Below, in pieces: positions 1 to 47,861 of a stretch of DNA of 64,000 nt. Below the pieces are notes generated by a model. That model ran no database searches and was not told the DNA's origin. It saw only the letters and a program-made list of their open reading frames with translations. How positions within the stretch are numbered: the first letter of the stretch is position 1; each line of letters begins with the position of its first letter. The DNA is taken from positions 17,042,456 through 17,106,455 of the forward strand of contig OX328110.1 of assembly GCA_946811185.2 (NCBI GenBank). Reading direction: 5' to 3'. Both the position numbers and the translations under genes were made by a program. This DNA is from Hippopus hippopus. Taxonomy: Eukaryota; Mollusca; Bivalvia; Cardiida; Cardiidae.

Positions 1-73
1 AGAGGTGTGGGAGGTGATTGTTTATTAACTCTTATCACAGAAGCATGGCTGGTTTGTGGGAGGTGATCATTTA

Positions 74-302
74 TTAACTCTTTACCAAACGGCAAAATTT
101 TAGACCATCCCAAAATGAAAGCATTTGCAGATGACAAAACAAAAGTCGCCCAAAAATTTAAATTTGCTTTGGGAAGGGTAGAAAACATAGTGGGAAAAGG
201 AGAAAATGCTGGTTACAAGCATTTTCTCCTTTTCCCACAATGCTTTCAAAAGCTTTCTTTCTCAAGGTCATTTAAAGTTGGGATCTTGCAGTAAAGGTTT
301 AA
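74..302. mobile_element. MITE-A copy (R)
   Basis: TTAACTCTTTACCAAACGGC to CTTGCAGTAAAGGTTTA; core intact with TTACAAG at the centre. Confidence 0.85.
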
Positions 303-1095
303 GTTACACAGGGGTGTGAAGAGTTGATTAGTTTCACAGAGGAAAACAACTTCTAGGGATTCATTTCATTTGTTTTTATGTGATGTTTATGTTATGTGAA
401 GATTTTTCATGAACTGACATTGTTGGAGCTTCATTGTTTTGTAGACAGGGTCCTCTGTTGCTTGGTTATTTAACCATACCCAAGGATCGTATGAGTATGA
501 GCCATGTTCTGTAAAAAAGAAGTTTTAACCATTAAAGCGCTGAATTGATGAAATTGAGCTTGTCAGTTCAGAAAAAAAAACATCTGAAATACTATATTGT
601 CGTTGGGCTTTTTTGGTCAGAATATGTAACAAAGTAGTGGACAGTGTGGATCCAAGATGAGACTGCACATTCTGTGCACTCTGGTCTTGATCTACACTGT
701 CCGCAAAATCATCTTAAGTTGGTCGCAGTGCTTTACGGATTTAGATACTTCCTTATAGCCAGAGAGTAGAAAACGCTGTAAACATTCGATAGACTGTTTA
801 ATGTTTCAGAATTTAGTCAGCTTTGTAAAACACGGATATATTGTCGATATACATGTATATGTTGAAATGGATAAATACATATCAGTAATAGGAAATCTTC
901 GATTGAAAACCTGAGAATGTCACTCCCATGATTTCTTTGATAACCTCCAGAAAATTGAATGCATTTTCTTTTGGTCATAAATTTATGTAACCTTGCAACC
1001 ATCAGGGACAAAATTTGGCATGAAGATACAAGCATGATCATTGTTTGATAAAATAGAGATGAAAAGAGTTAAAAACTGGCTGAAAACAAGTATAG
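303..1095. other. Intron / upstream DNA without a recognised gene
   Basis: No kinase exon was found between 1 and 9082. Outside the listed repeats the sequence is AT-rich and shows no conserved frame. Confidence 0.5.
620..720. mobile_element. MITE-B core fragment
   Basis: GGACAGTGTGGATCCAAGAT..CTGGTCTTGATCTACACTG; the ends are not recognisable. Confidence 0.6.
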
Positions 1096-1350
1096 ATGAG
1101 CCATGCTCTGGCAAAAGGGGGCTTAATACATCTCCGTTATTCATCAGACAAAACAAGACATAACCTAATTATGATTCCATAAAATCCATTTTGTCAAACA
1201 TCCGACTGTATCATGATGTAGAATGGTAATTTGAAAAATTAAAGATAGCGAAAAGTTTCGGCTCATGTCAGCCTGCACAGACTGCGCAGGGTGACATGGG
1301 TCAATACTTTTCGCAAATGCATTAAGCCCCCTTTTCACAGAGCATGGTTC
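1096..1350. mobile_element. GAGCCATGCTCTG fold-back MITE
   Basis: Begins GAGCCATGCTCTGGCAAAAG and ends CCCCCTTTTCACAGAGCATGG, with TCAGCCTGCACAGACTGCGC in the middle. First of two neighbouring copies. Confidence 0.75.
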
Positions 1351-1352
1351 AG

Positions 1353-1590
1353 ATGTATTCCACATGCATCTGCAAAAAGTATTCACCCAGACCAGGGCAG
1401 TCTGCGCAGGCTGACCTGGCCAAAACTTTTTGCTGTTGGTCAATTTCATGCATGTCAAAGGACCAGTGTACCTCATGACTCAGTTGGTTAGATACAATGG
1501 ATTTTATGGATCCAGAATTATATGATGACTGGCTTGGTATAATACATCATGGAGATACATTAAACCCCCTTTTCACCGAGCATGACTCAT
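1353..1590. mobile_element. GAGCCATG-family MITE, second neighbouring copy
   Basis: GCATCTGCAAAAAGTATTCA, CTGCGCAGGCTGACCTGG, CAATGGATTTTATGGATCCA, then AAACCCCCTTTTCACCGAGC. Follows directly on the 1096 copy. Confidence 0.7.
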
Positions 1591-1820
1591 ATTGTGTAAA
1601 TACAAGCCCTGCTCATACTAGAGGACAAAATTTTAGACATGTCCAAATCTAAAGTATTTTCAGACAATAAATAAAGTCTGGCTCAGTAAGATGTAATTAT
1701 GGTTTGAAAGGATAGAAACTGTTACCTTTCGGGTCATTGTTATGTGGATAGGGTTAGTTCTAAGCAGATGACAAAATATTAGATTTGTCCATTTTGAAAG
1801 CATTTATCAGACAACAAACT

Positions 1821-2051
1821 TTAACTCTTTACCAAACGACAAAATTTTAGACTGGTCCAAATTGAAAGCATTTGCAGACGACAAATTAAAGATGGCTCAA
1901 ATGGCAGAATTTGTCCTTGACAGAGTAGTTTAAACATTGTGGGTAAAGGAGAAAATGCTGGTTACCAGCATTTTCTCCTTTTGCCACAATGTTTTTAAAA
2001 GACTTCTTATATAGGGTCGTTAAAACCCGGGATTGTTTGGTTAAGAGTTAA
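1821..2051. mobile_element. MITE-A copy (R), TTAA both ends
   Basis: TTAACTCTTTACCAAACGAC to GGTTAAGAGTTAA. The preceding 1615-1820 holds two decayed partial copies. Confidence 0.9.
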
Positions 2052-2635
2052 CATAGCTTTACCCTACTTTCATCAGTTTAGTAGTCATATACATGTATTA
2101 CGGCGAAATTTGACTCCATAATCATGTATGTCCTGGGTTTCACCAGTACAAGGCTAGGGCTCTGATGTGTCTGGCCCAATGAAAAAACCAGCTATAAGTG
2201 AAGATCAAATCTGCGTTTCCAGGTTTTGAGTCCTATACCTTCACCACTGAGCCACACAAGACTGTTTTTCTAGGTAATACAATTGATATATTATTCAGAG
2301 TGGCTTAAAACAACATTCACTATTCACCATTGTTTTATAGACTCTATGGCAAAAAGTTCTGTCCATGCCATAGAGTTGGCCAGTCAAATTTTGTATGAGG
2401 TTTGTCCCTAATGATAGCAAGTTTGGCATTTGATTGGTCAGCTATTTATATACATCAGAAATAAATACAGTTTTGTTGCACTAGCATCTTCAAATGGAGC
2501 TGTTGCTGCACTATTTGATGCCTAAATATATGGCTGGATTTAAAGATTCACTTTATGACTTATTTGCAAGAGTAAAGATAACAACTAGTAAAACCCTGGG
2601 CCCTCAACAACTGTTCAAAATTGAGTACTAAGTCT

Positions 2636-2752
2636 AATTCATTTAGAAAGTAACACAATTTCTGATTGGCTAAACCAAATTTGCTTGGCTAAACCATTTG
2701 GTTTAGCCAATGAGAAATTGGGATACTTTGGTTGGTGAAGATGGAACCTGGT
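2636..2752. repeat. Fold-back element, central part
   Basis: AGAAAGTAACACAATTTCTG..GGCTAAACCATTTGGTTTAG..CCAATGAGAAATTGGG. Same family as 28850-29037; the outer arms are missing. Confidence 0.6.
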
Positions 2753-2929
2753 TAAAAGAAAAGTCTAAAGAAAAATGAATGGGTGATCTGTTGTTGTTAA
2801 ATGACTGAAACAAAGTTGATAGAGTATATATATCAAATTTTACTATATACCTGAAAAAATTCTGGCTCAAATACATGCCTCGCACGCGGATATAATATCA
2901 CACATAACAGAAAAAAAATCTGTATCTAC

Positions 2930-3835
2930 ACACTGTGAAATACATAAGGAATATTATGTTGTAGTGATTTTCCTGGTGCTTGAATCCACTTCGAGCAGCA
3001 TGAGAAAATTTGGTATCGCATGAGACCGAAGGTCAAGCGAGATGCCAAAATTTTCTTACGCATCGAGAAGTAAATACACGCACCAGGAAAATCACTACAG
3101 CATAATATTCCTTTTATTATATACCTACACCTTTTCAATGACAAAATATTGCAAATTACTGACATTTTATTCGAAAACGGTTAGCAAAATAAAACAAATA
3201 ATGGTGTAGTAGCCAGTAACTTTGTTTTTATGAATGGTGGATAAATATTACAGCATAAAATTTTGACCAATGAACTTGCAAATGAATACATACGTAAACT
3301 GCCTGTGAGTTACGTCATTAGGACGTCATCATACCATATTTGGAACCGTATTCCACTGAGTGTAGATACGGATTTTTTTTCCGTCATGTGTGATTTTATC
3401 CGCGTGCGACACATGTATTTAACCCCGGAAAACTTACAGGTATATAATAAAGTTCCATATGGTATGATAACTTAATGATGATGTAACTCACCCGCAGTAT
3501 AGGTATGTATTCATTTGCAATTTGATTGGTCAAAATTTATGCTGTAATATTCATCCACGATTCATAAAAACAAATTTACTGGCTACTTCATCATTATTTG
3601 TTTTATTTTTTTACTGTTTTTGAATAAAATGTCAGTAATTTGCAGTATGTTGTCGCTGAAAGGTGTAGGTATATTACAAAATATAATCATTATGCTGTGG
3701 TAACTTTCCCGGTGCTAATATTTGCTTCTTGCTGTGAAAGAAAATTTTGACATCTTAAATTATCAAATTTTATCACGCTGCTCGAATCAAATACAAGCAC
3801 CAGGAAAGTCACTACAGTATAATATTCCGTACGTA
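2930..3835. repeat. Nested fold-back of about 0.9 kb
   Basis: GGAATATTATGTTGTAGTGA..CCTGGTGCTTGAATC at the left pairs with ..CAAGCACCAGGAAAGTCACT..AGTATAATATTCC at the right (3797-3830) and with a third inverted copy at 3085-3110. Inner arms 3130-3310 and 3500-3680 also pair (TTTGACCAATGAACTTGC / GCAATTTGATTGGTCAAA). Confidence 0.75.
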
Positions 3836-4162
3836 TTTAGTTTATTTGGCAATCTAGAGATTATTTTTTTAATAATTAATCTGGTGTTTTTACATTTCTT
3901 CAGAGAAAGTCTCTTGAAAACATTGTGGAAAAAACAGACATTGTTTGTTACATGCTTTGTCTGCTTTCCTACCATGTTTTCTATCAGAGAAATTTTCCTC
4001 GCTTTCTTATACACCTGGCTGTGTGTGTGTCCACAATTCTCCTTTCTTTACAATCTTTCCTAATTTTTCAAGTTTCAAAGATAAATCCGATCATTTGAGC
4101 CACATGTAATTTGTGGTCTGCAAATGTTTTCAAGTTGGATGAGTCTAAAATTTTGTTGTGTG

Positions 4163-4382
4163 TTAACTCATTACCACATAATCCCAAGTTTTGAAAGAGA
4201 AGGCTTTTGAAAACATTGTGGGAGAAGGAGAAAATGCTGGTAACCAGCATTTTCTCTTTTTCCCACAATGTTTTCTACCCCATCAATATGAGAAATGGTA
4301 AAATTAACAATATTTAAGTTGTCGTCAGCAAATGCTTTCAAATTGGTCCAGTCCATTATTTTGTCATGTGGTTAAGAATTAA
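4163..4382. mobile_element. MITE-A copy (F), TTAA both ends
   Basis: TTAACTCATTACCACATAAT to CATGTGGTTAAGAATTAA. The right half of another copy (4064-4166) ends in the same left TTAA. Confidence 0.9.
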
Positions 4383-4741
4383 AGGGCTGATTAGAGTCTA
4401 AATTTTCTAGTGTGGAAAAGGATTTGAAGAAGATTTTTTTTTAAAGATTCCTTTTGAAGACCTGAAAGAGAGACTAAAAAAAATATGTCAGTAGGTGAAC
4501 AATAGAGATGGGAATTAAGTATTAACCCTTTACATGGTAATGGCAAATGTAGAATGCTTTTTGTGGACTGTTTCTGTACTTTTTGTGCAGGCATATTTTG
4601 ATCGACCATGTCTTCAAAAAAGCATTTTAATTTTTTCCATACAATTGAATGTGTTGCAAAAAGTTTTAAAGGTTGTTTTTCTTTCTTCCGTATATTTCTT
4701 CTTTCTGGCTCATGTACGGTAATAATTAGTCTGTAAATGGG

Positions 4742-4980
4742 TTAACCCTTTACCAAAATATCACATATTTCTACGACCCTGACGACAAAGGCCTTTGAAA
4801 ACATTCTGGAAAAAAGGAGAAAATATTGGTGGTAAAACATTCTTATTCATCCAATTTCTACCCTTTCAAAGACAAATTTAGTAGATCTAGTTCTAAGATC
4901 TTAATTTTTTTGCTTTGTGCAAAAGTTGTTGTGCTTTCAATATTGAAGAGTGTCTAGAATTTTGTGGTGTTGGAAAGAGT
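4742..4980. mobile_element. MITE-A copy (F), decayed
   Basis: TTAACCCTTTACCAAAATAT; core diverged (GGAGAAAATATTGGTGG). Confidence 0.6.
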
Positions 4981-5029
4981 TGTCTCAATCATTGTAAATG
5001 GTGCCTTGATATCTTTTGAGGATGGTGTA

Positions 5030-5095
5030 GTTCCAGGATCAGACTGCACAGAGAGTAGATTCTGATCTTGGATCTATGCTCTCCACTGCCAGATG
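5030..5095. mobile_element. MITE-B core fragment
   Basis: CAGGATCAGACTGCACAGAG..TCTGATCTTGGATCTATGC. Confidence 0.55.
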
Positions 5096-5251
5096 CAAAA
5101 CTATGACCAAAACAATTTTCAATTGCGGAGGAAATGTAGGACATCTTTCAGACCTCAAAAACAGGTAAATGTATTAAGTTGGCAGAGAAATATCTGAATA
5201 GGTATTGACAATTATGAAGCAGTTTAATTATTCTTTTTTTGTGATTGCAAA

Positions 5252-5475
5252 TTAACACTTTACCACACAGTCCCAAGTTTTATTGATCCTGAGACATAAC
5301 CCTTTTGAAAACATTGTGGAAAAAGGAGAAAATGCTGGTGACCAGCATTTTCTCCTTTACCCACAATGTTTTCCCTATTTTCAATAGCATTTTCCTTCAT
5401 TTCAGCTGCATTTGTCATTTGCAATTGCTTTCAATATAGACAAGTTGGAAATTTTGTCATCTGGTAGAACATTAA
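5252..5475. mobile_element. MITE-A copy (F)
   Basis: TTAACACTTTACCACACAGT to CTGGTAGAACATTAA; intact core with GTGACC centre. Confidence 0.85.
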
Positions 5476-5906
5476 TGTACATTATCTATATATTTGTATT
5501 ATACCAATACTTATTATTTATTCTGAATTGACTCCATACAAAAGGCTTTAAATTGAAGTTTGTTTGACAAAACCATTCCTGTATTAACCCTTTACTTGCC
5601 CAGGAAGATGACAAGCTGATTTTGCAAACTGTGTAGATTAACATCACACTGTTTTCAAACATAGTCTGATCTTATGTCTTGTTTTTGTTCTTAATATTCT
5701 TTGGGATGTGGCTTGAAATTATAACAGCTATGCTTGGAATTCATGTCTACCCTTTGGTTCACTAGGACAAGGCTTTGGATCTGCAGTGCCTTGCCCAAGG
5801 ACATCCCAAAACGAACAGGGCTGCGCTAGGAGGATCAAACTATGATTCCCATGTTACAAATCTGTTGCTTTAATAATTTGATTAGCTATAAGTTTGGAGA
5901 AACTGT

Positions 5907-6110
5907 TTAATCCTTTACCACGCAATCTCAAGTTTTAATTCCCCTGAGGAAGAAAGCTTTGGAAAACATTGTAGGAAAGAAAGAAAATGATGGAAACCAG
6001 CATTTTCTCCTTTTCTCACAATGTCTTTTACCCTATCAAAAGACAGATGTCATCATCTGAGCCCTATTTAAATTGCTGTCTACAAATATAGGGTATAAAA
6101 TGTTGTGGGA
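5907..6110. mobile_element. MITE-A copy (F), right end lost
   Basis: TTAATCCTTTACCACGCAAT; the core has GATGGAAACC on the left arm. Confidence 0.7.
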
Positions 6111-6174
6111 AAAGGATGAAAAGCTAGAATAAAAATAAAACGGATAAACAGTGAAAAATATTAGTATTTGATGG

Positions 6175-6411
6175 TTGTTTTGGCCAGGCTATGTTACAGA
6201 GTAGCAGATTGTATATATTTAGAAGATCAGATTTTACATTCTGTGCAGTATGACCTTATCTACATTGTCCACAAATATGATATCAACCCTGAAAGCGCCT
6301 TTCACAACTATAGTTGTGGTTGAGTAAAATATAGATCAAGATCAGACTGCACAAAATGTGCTATCTAATCTTTGATCTACACTGTCTGCTTAGCTTAAAC
6401 ACTATAGACAA
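6175..6411. mobile_element. Two MITE-B fragments in series
   Basis: Cores at 6227-6275 (AGATCAGATTTTACATTCTG) and 6335-6390 (ATAGATCAAGATCAGACTGC..TTTGATCTACACTGTC), with CCTGAAAGCGCCTTTCACAA as the start of the second. Confidence 0.6.
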
Positions 6412-6594
6412 AAGCAACTAGAGCTGTCACAGAATGTGACTTAATACCCCCACCAGCGCTTTGACAGAAACAGGCAATTACTAGTATTTTGTACACAGAC
6501 GGACACACAGACGGTCACACAGACGGACACACGGACAGACAGACAGGCTGATTCCAGTATACCCCCGAAAACATTCGTTTTGCGGGGGTATAAA
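6412..6594. mobile_element. Short element with a CCCCCGAAAAC hairpin end
   Basis: CTAGAGCTGTCACAGAATGT..ACACAGACGGACACACAG..TATACCCCCGAAAACATTCG..TTTTGCGGGGGTATA. A relative lies in the opposite orientation at 21375-21552. Confidence 0.65.
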
Positions 6595-7009
6595 TATAAA
6601 ACTGCAATTAATTGGGTCTTTTTCCTGGCCTGAATATGTCAGCTGAGTCTATTCAGTGCTGTTAGGATGAACTCTTACCTTGCCATTTGCAACCATAGGT
6701 GTATTTTGTGTACGGTGTGATGCAAGATTAGCCGATACATATGTGCAGTCTGGTCTTGCTTTATACTTTCTGCTGCTCTCTCAGTATTTTCGGCTATATA
6801 GATCCTATTCAGTGCAAATGAACGCAACGAAATCTATGTTTTGCAATAAGGAACAATTTGAATTTGGCAGGATAAGGATTTATTATGCTTAGGGCCTTAG
6901 TGGTTTAACTATAACCGTTCCATGGCAAAGTCAAGGTACTACACTGACCAACTTCCGTTGTATGAAGAGCAAATAATTAACAAGTATATTGATGATGTCA
7001 TTATGACGT

Positions 7010-7247
7010 AGTTACCCTTTACCTGACAATCCCATGTTTGTAGCGACCCTGAGAAAGACGGCTTTTGAAAACATTGTGGGAAAAAGGAGAAAATGCTGGT
7101 GACCAGCATTTTCTCCTTTTTCCACAATGTTTTTCTATTCTTTCAGAGACAAATCCTATTATTTTACCTTGACTGAATTTTTCTTGTGCATATTCAGATT
7201 TCAAGATGGAAATATGTAAAATTCTCTCCTCTGGTCCAAAAGAATTA
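7010..7247. mobile_element. MITE-A copy (F)
   Basis: TACCCTTTACCTGACAATCC to CTGGTCCAAAAGAATTAA; core intact. Confidence 0.8.
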
Positions 7248-7759
7248 ACTCTTCACTTGTTGAGCACAGTATAGGTACTTTTGCATGCTGTACAGATCAA
7301 GATCAGACTGTACACAATATGCAGTCTGATTGTGCATCAACACTGGCGATAATTTTTTAAGAATATTTTTTTACCCAAAACAGCCGTAAGATTACAACTA
7401 TTAGTATTTTTCTATTGATTTGAAATATTCTTTTCATGTATTTATAAGGCCCGCTATATGTTAAATGCCTATTGTAAGACATTAATGAAAAATCCATATT
7501 TTTTTCTTTTCTCTATTCACGGGTTTTTGTAAGATGGTTTTGATATTTAAATTCTGTGGCTGCACTGACGAACTTCGGTACTTATTTCAAAGTTCAAACA
7601 GTCTACTCCACAATAATATGATAAATTGTGTAATTGTAAAATCGAAAGGAAACTCATTTTATATCTTTTTCCTTTTTCAAAAAGAATGTAATAGCTGGAT
7701 GATTTAGGCAGTATGTCTCCAATTTGAAATTACTTAAATATCCTGTCTAAATACTATTC

Positions 7760-7987
7760 TTAACCCTTTACCACACAATTCCGACTTTTAACGACTTTGA
7801 CAAAGAAGCCTTTTGAAAACATTGTGGGAAAAGGAGAAAATGTTGCTAACCAGCATTTTCTCCTTTTTGCACAATGTTTTCTACCTCTCCAAAAACAAAT
7901 TTCAATTATTCAGTGACATTTATTTTGTCATCTGCAAATCCTTCCAATTTCTACCAGTCTTGAAATTTGTCGTTTGGTAAAGATTTA
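7760..7987. mobile_element. MITE-A copy (F), shares its right TTAA
   Basis: TTAACCCTTTACCACACAAT to TTTGGTAAAGATTTAA; the next copy begins at the same TTAA. Confidence 0.9.
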
Positions 7988-8212
7988 ACCCTTAACCACA
8001 TAATCCTGACATCAAATAACCCTGAAGATGAGGACTTTGAAAGCATTGTGTGAAAAGGAGAAAATGCTGGTAACCAGCATTTTCTCCTTTTCCCACAATG
8101 TTTTCTACCCTATCAAGGACAAATTTCGTCATTTGGACCATCTTTAATTTGTTGTCTACAAATGCTTTCAGTTTGGACCAGTCTCAAATTTTGTCGTTTG
8201 GTAAAGAGTTAG
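7984..8212. mobile_element. MITE-A copy (F), tandem partner of 7760
   Basis: TTAACCCTTAACCACATAAT to TTTGGTAAAGAGTTA; core intact. Confidence 0.9.
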
Positions 8213-8244
8213 ACAACCATGAAAGAAAAAGAAAGAAAGAAAAA

Positions 8245-8426
8245 CGTGAGTAGAGGAAAAAATGCTGGTTACCAGCAGCTACCAGCATTTTTTTTTTTTT
8301 CTCCCTTTCCTACAATGTATTCTACCCTATGAATCACAGAAGGATCATTTTAGCAATATCTTATTTTGTCGACTGCAATGCTCTCCATTTGGTCAAGTCC
8401 AAACTTTGGTTTTGGTAAAAAGTTAA
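8245..8426. mobile_element. MITE-A partial (right two thirds)
   Basis: The core is stretched by a duplicated CAGCTACCAGC and a T run; ends TTTGGTAAAAAGTTAA. Confidence 0.65.
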
Positions 8427-8713
8427 TAAATTCAAGTTTTAACCCTAGTGCTAAAATAAATGAGATGTATATTCTCAGTCAGCACAAGAGATGCAAGTAT
8501 TTTAATTTGAGATCTACGGCCCCATTAACAGACAGAAGCTGCCAAGATAGGCCAAATAGCTTTTACGAAAACGTCGATGATACACGATATTTACCAATGA
8601 GTCGGTGAGTCTACGGCCCCTAACTCCATATTAAAAGACGGAAGCTGCTGAGATTGGCCAAATAGTCTTTATGAAAACGTTGATGTTTACCAATGAGTTA
8701 GGGGCCGTAGACC

Positions 8714-8941
8714 TTAAACTCTTTACCAAACGATACAATTTTAGACTAGTCCAAATTCGAATGATATGCAGACGGCATAATAAATGTGACTCAAGAAATG
8801 AAATCTGTTCTGGGAAGGGTAGAAAATATTGTGGGTAAAGGAGAAAGTGCTGGTTTCCAGCATTTTCTCTTTCCCACAATGCTTTACAAAGCTTTCTTTC
8901 TCATGGTCGTTTAGAGTCAGGATTGTGTGGTAAAGGGTTAA
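8714..8941. mobile_element. MITE-A copy (R), 140 bp before PRKX exon a
   Basis: TTAAACTCTTTACCAAACGA to GTGTGGTAAAGGGTTAA; centre GTTTCC. Confidence 0.88.
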
Positions 8942-9041
8942 AGTTTTGTTTCTTTTTCGTCATCAGAATATTTAGCAAAGAAGTGGGCTGTGAAGATCAA
9001 AGATCAGACTACATGTTTTGCTGACTTGCTGCTTTTACTGA

Positions 9042-45241
<36,200 letters not shown>

Positions 45242-45318
45242 AAAGCATTGACTCCATCATTCTTATAGTAAAGGGGGAAAATCTCTTTTTCTTCTCCAAA
45301 TAAAGCTTAAAACAAAAT

Positions 45319-45556
45319 GAGCCATTCTCTGGCAAAAGGGGGTTTATTGCATCTTCATGAAGCATAATACTGAGCACATCACATATAATGGATCCATAAA
45401 ATCCAACTAAATCATGAAGTTGACTTGTCCTTGGACATGCAGGAAATTTACCAGTAGCAAAAAGTTTTGACTTATTTCAGCCTACACAAGCTTACTTGGG
45501 TTGATACTTTTTGCAGATGGATGTAAACCCCCCCCCCCCACTTTCAACAGAGCATG
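45319..45556. mobile_element. GAGCCATT-family MITE in the PRKX 3' region
   Basis: GAGCCATTCTCTGGCAAAAG..GCCTACACAAGCTTACTTGG..AACAGAGCATGAC. Starts about 80 nt after the canonical PRKX stop, so probably part of the 3' UTR. Confidence 0.7.
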
Positions 45557-45745
45557 ACAAAAAAAAAGCAGACAACTTCAAATTATTTGTGTCAAATATG
45601 GAAAGTGAAAAAGAAGAAAAATACGTAAAGGTTGTGCACAAAAGTACTTGTAAAAACATTGTGGTATAAGGAGAAACTACTTGTTACGAACAATTTCTCA
45701 TTTTGTCTAAATGTTTTCGCAAGTCATCTACTGCAACATGTAAAA

Positions 45746-45952
45746 AGTTTGCTTTAGGGCCAGTATTCACCTACCATTCTAAATTGCAGTCTTAGTCTTA
45801 TTCTAGATTTAGAGAGTAATAAAATTTCTGAATGGCTGAACTAAATCCAAAGGGAAAATTTGTTACAGAGAAATGCAGAAAATTCTGTAGAATTAGACCA
45901 AGAATGCCAATATGAAGGGTTGTTGAATACTGGCCCTTATTACCAGTTATTT
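45746..45952. repeat. Fold-back element, decayed
   Basis: GGGCCAGTATTCACCTACCA..AGTCTTAGTCTTATTCTAG..TGAATGGCTGAACTAAATCC..GAAGGGTTGTTGAATACTGG. Arms are recognisable but diverged. Confidence 0.6.
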
Positions 45953-46120
45953 AGCTTCAGGAGTTTTTACAGGTATGTCAGAATCTCAAAGAAGTTAAAA
46001 TAGTGAAATGTATGGAGTTTATTGTTTTGGTGCTGGCGATAAAGTAATGGATGAGGGATCTGGAATAATGTCATTGATTTTTTTTTTATAGATTTATTCT
46101 GAAATTCTCTTTTTCCATAG

Positions 46121-46216
46121 AGTGGCTGGAGTGGAACACCTGCAGTCCTTGATGTGCAAGTGAATAATGTGAAGAAAAAAAAAAACAGGAAGAAAGATTC
46201 TTTAACCCTTTACTAA
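46121..46216 (+). CDS. Candidate alternative PRKX terminal exon 2, stop inside a MITE
   Basis: Acceptor ..ctctttttccatag, phase 0 to match the donor at 36519. Encodes SGWSGTPAVLDVQVNNVKKK and on through NRKKDS, ending LTLY and TAA (46214-46216). W..TPA lines up with the W..TPA of the canonical exon (NWRKTPAA). The last four codons and the stop come from the left end of the MITE-A copy at 46202. The product would lack FxxF and end in a polybasic patch. It has not been tested by transcripts. Confidence 0.55.
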   Translation, partial: SGWSGTPAVLDVQVNNVKKKKNRKKDSLTLY

Positions 46217-46378
46217 ATAATACTGTTGCAATGACCCTGAGGTGGAAGGCTTTTGAAAACATTGTGTGAAAAGGAGAACATGCTGAAAAGCCATATCACA
46301 TCTTTTGAGCCACATTTGTCATCTGCAAATGTTTTCAATTCAGCAAGTTTTAAATTTTGCCGTCTGGTTGAGAGCTAA
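46202..46378. mobile_element. MITE-A copy (F) that ends the alternative PRKX exon
   Basis: TTAACCCTTTACTAAATAAT; the core right arm is deleted. Supplies the TAA at 46214-46216. Confidence 0.8.
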
Positions 46379-46566
46379 TTACCATACTTTGACCATGTTA
46401 CATTTCATCCATGTACATTTTGAAATGAAGTATAAATTGAGATACAGTACTATGGAAGAGTCTCATAATCTTTACAAACCTGGTGTGGAAATAAATCTTT
46501 GGAAAGGAAGGAGATGCAATTTTAGCATAATTTTAATCTTTATCAAACAATCCTGAGTTAACAACC

Positions 46567-46795
46567 TTAACTCTTTACCACACAGTCCGGACTTTTAACG
46601 ACCCTAAGAAAAAAGGCTTTTGAAAACATTGTGGGAAAAGGAGAAAATGCTGGTAACCAGCATTTTCTCCTTTTCCCACAATGTTTTCTACCCTTTCAAA
46701 CAAAAGTTTCCATATTTGTGCATCATTTGGTTTGTAGTCTGCAAATGCTTACAGTTTTGACCAGTCTCAAATTCTGTTGTTTGGTAAAGGGTTAA
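46567..46795. mobile_element. MITE-A copy (F), shares its right TTAA
   Basis: TTAACTCTTTACCACACAGT to TTTGGTAAAGGGTTAA; near-perfect core. Confidence 0.9.
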
Positions 46796-47861
46796 GGAGA
46801 AAGGCTTCTGAAAACATTGTGGGAAAATCAGCAAATGCTGGTTACCAGCATTCTTCCCTTCCAAAAGCAAATTTAAGTTTTTAGCTCCACTGGCCGAAGG
46901 CCAGCGGGCTAATGTCATGGCCCGGTGTCTGTCGTGCGTCCGTCTGTCCATCCTTTAACTTTTATTTCAAACATCTTCTTCTCTGAAACTACTCATCCAA
47001 TTTTGATGAAACTTCACAAAAATGATCCTGCCATGGTCCTCTTCAGAATTTCTTGAAAGAATTTGATTCCTTCAAAAACTCTGGTTGCCATGGCAACAAA
47101 ACTTAAAAATATTGGAAATCTTTGAAAATCTTCTTGTCTGAAACCATAAGGCCTAGGGCTACCAAATTTGGTGTGTAGCTTTATCTAGTAGACCTCTATC
47201 AAGTTTCTTCAAATTATAGCCCTGAGGTCAAAATTGCCCCTGCCCCGGGGGTCACAAGTTTTACATAGGCTTATATAGAGAAAACTTTAGAAGTCTCCCT
47301 GCACCTAGCCATAAGGCCTTGGGCTACCAAATTTTGCATGTGGCTTTATCTAGTAGGCCCCTACCAAGAGTGTTCAAATTATAGCCCTGGGGTCAAATTT
47401 GGCCCAGCCCCGGGGGTCACAAGTTTTACATGGGCATATATGGTGAAAACTTTAGAAATTTCCCTGTACTTGGTCATAAAGCCTAGGGTTACCAAATTTT
47501 GCATGTAGCTTTATCTAGTGGGTCTGTACCAAGAGTGCTCAAATTATAGCCTTAGGATTGAATTTGATCCCACTCCAGGGGTCAGAAGTTGTACATGGGC
47601 TTATATAGTGAAAACTTTAGAAATCTTTTTACTGACCATAAGTCTAAGGGCTACCAATTTTAGTCCTGTTTCAGGGGTCTCATGTTCAAAACCAATTTGC
47701 CAAGTATTGTAAAGTTTGGCATGTAGTGGTTTTACTTATTAGCCAGTGGAGCGATACAGGGCCATCATGGCCCTCTTGTTTTTCAGTAATATTTGATGTG
47801 TCGTGTGCAAAAGCTTTCAATTTGGACCAGTCGTAAACTTTGTTGTTTGGTAAAGAGTTAA
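46792..47861. mobile_element. MITE-A copy (F), left tip lost, split by the 46881 element
   Basis: TTAAGGAGAAAGGCTTCTG.. to 46880, resuming TTCAGTAATATTTGATGTG and ending TTTGGTAAAGAGTTAA. Confidence 0.8.
46881..47780. mobile_element. Minisatellite-bearing element with AGCTCCACTGGCC end
   Basis: Begins TAGCTCCACTGGCCGAAGGC and ends AGCCAGTGGAGCGATACAGG then GCCATCATGGCCCTCTTGTT. Leader GTCTGTCGTGCGTCCGTC. The inner units carry GGCTACCAAATTT and GGGGTCACAAGTTTTACAT. It splits the MITE-A copy 46792-47861. Confidence 0.75.

Noticed and set aside
6680..6892. 70-residue plus-strand frame in a stretch with few repeats
   Set aside because: It contains a diverged MITE-B-like stretch (GCAGTCTGGTCTTGC) and has no recognisable domain or splice context.
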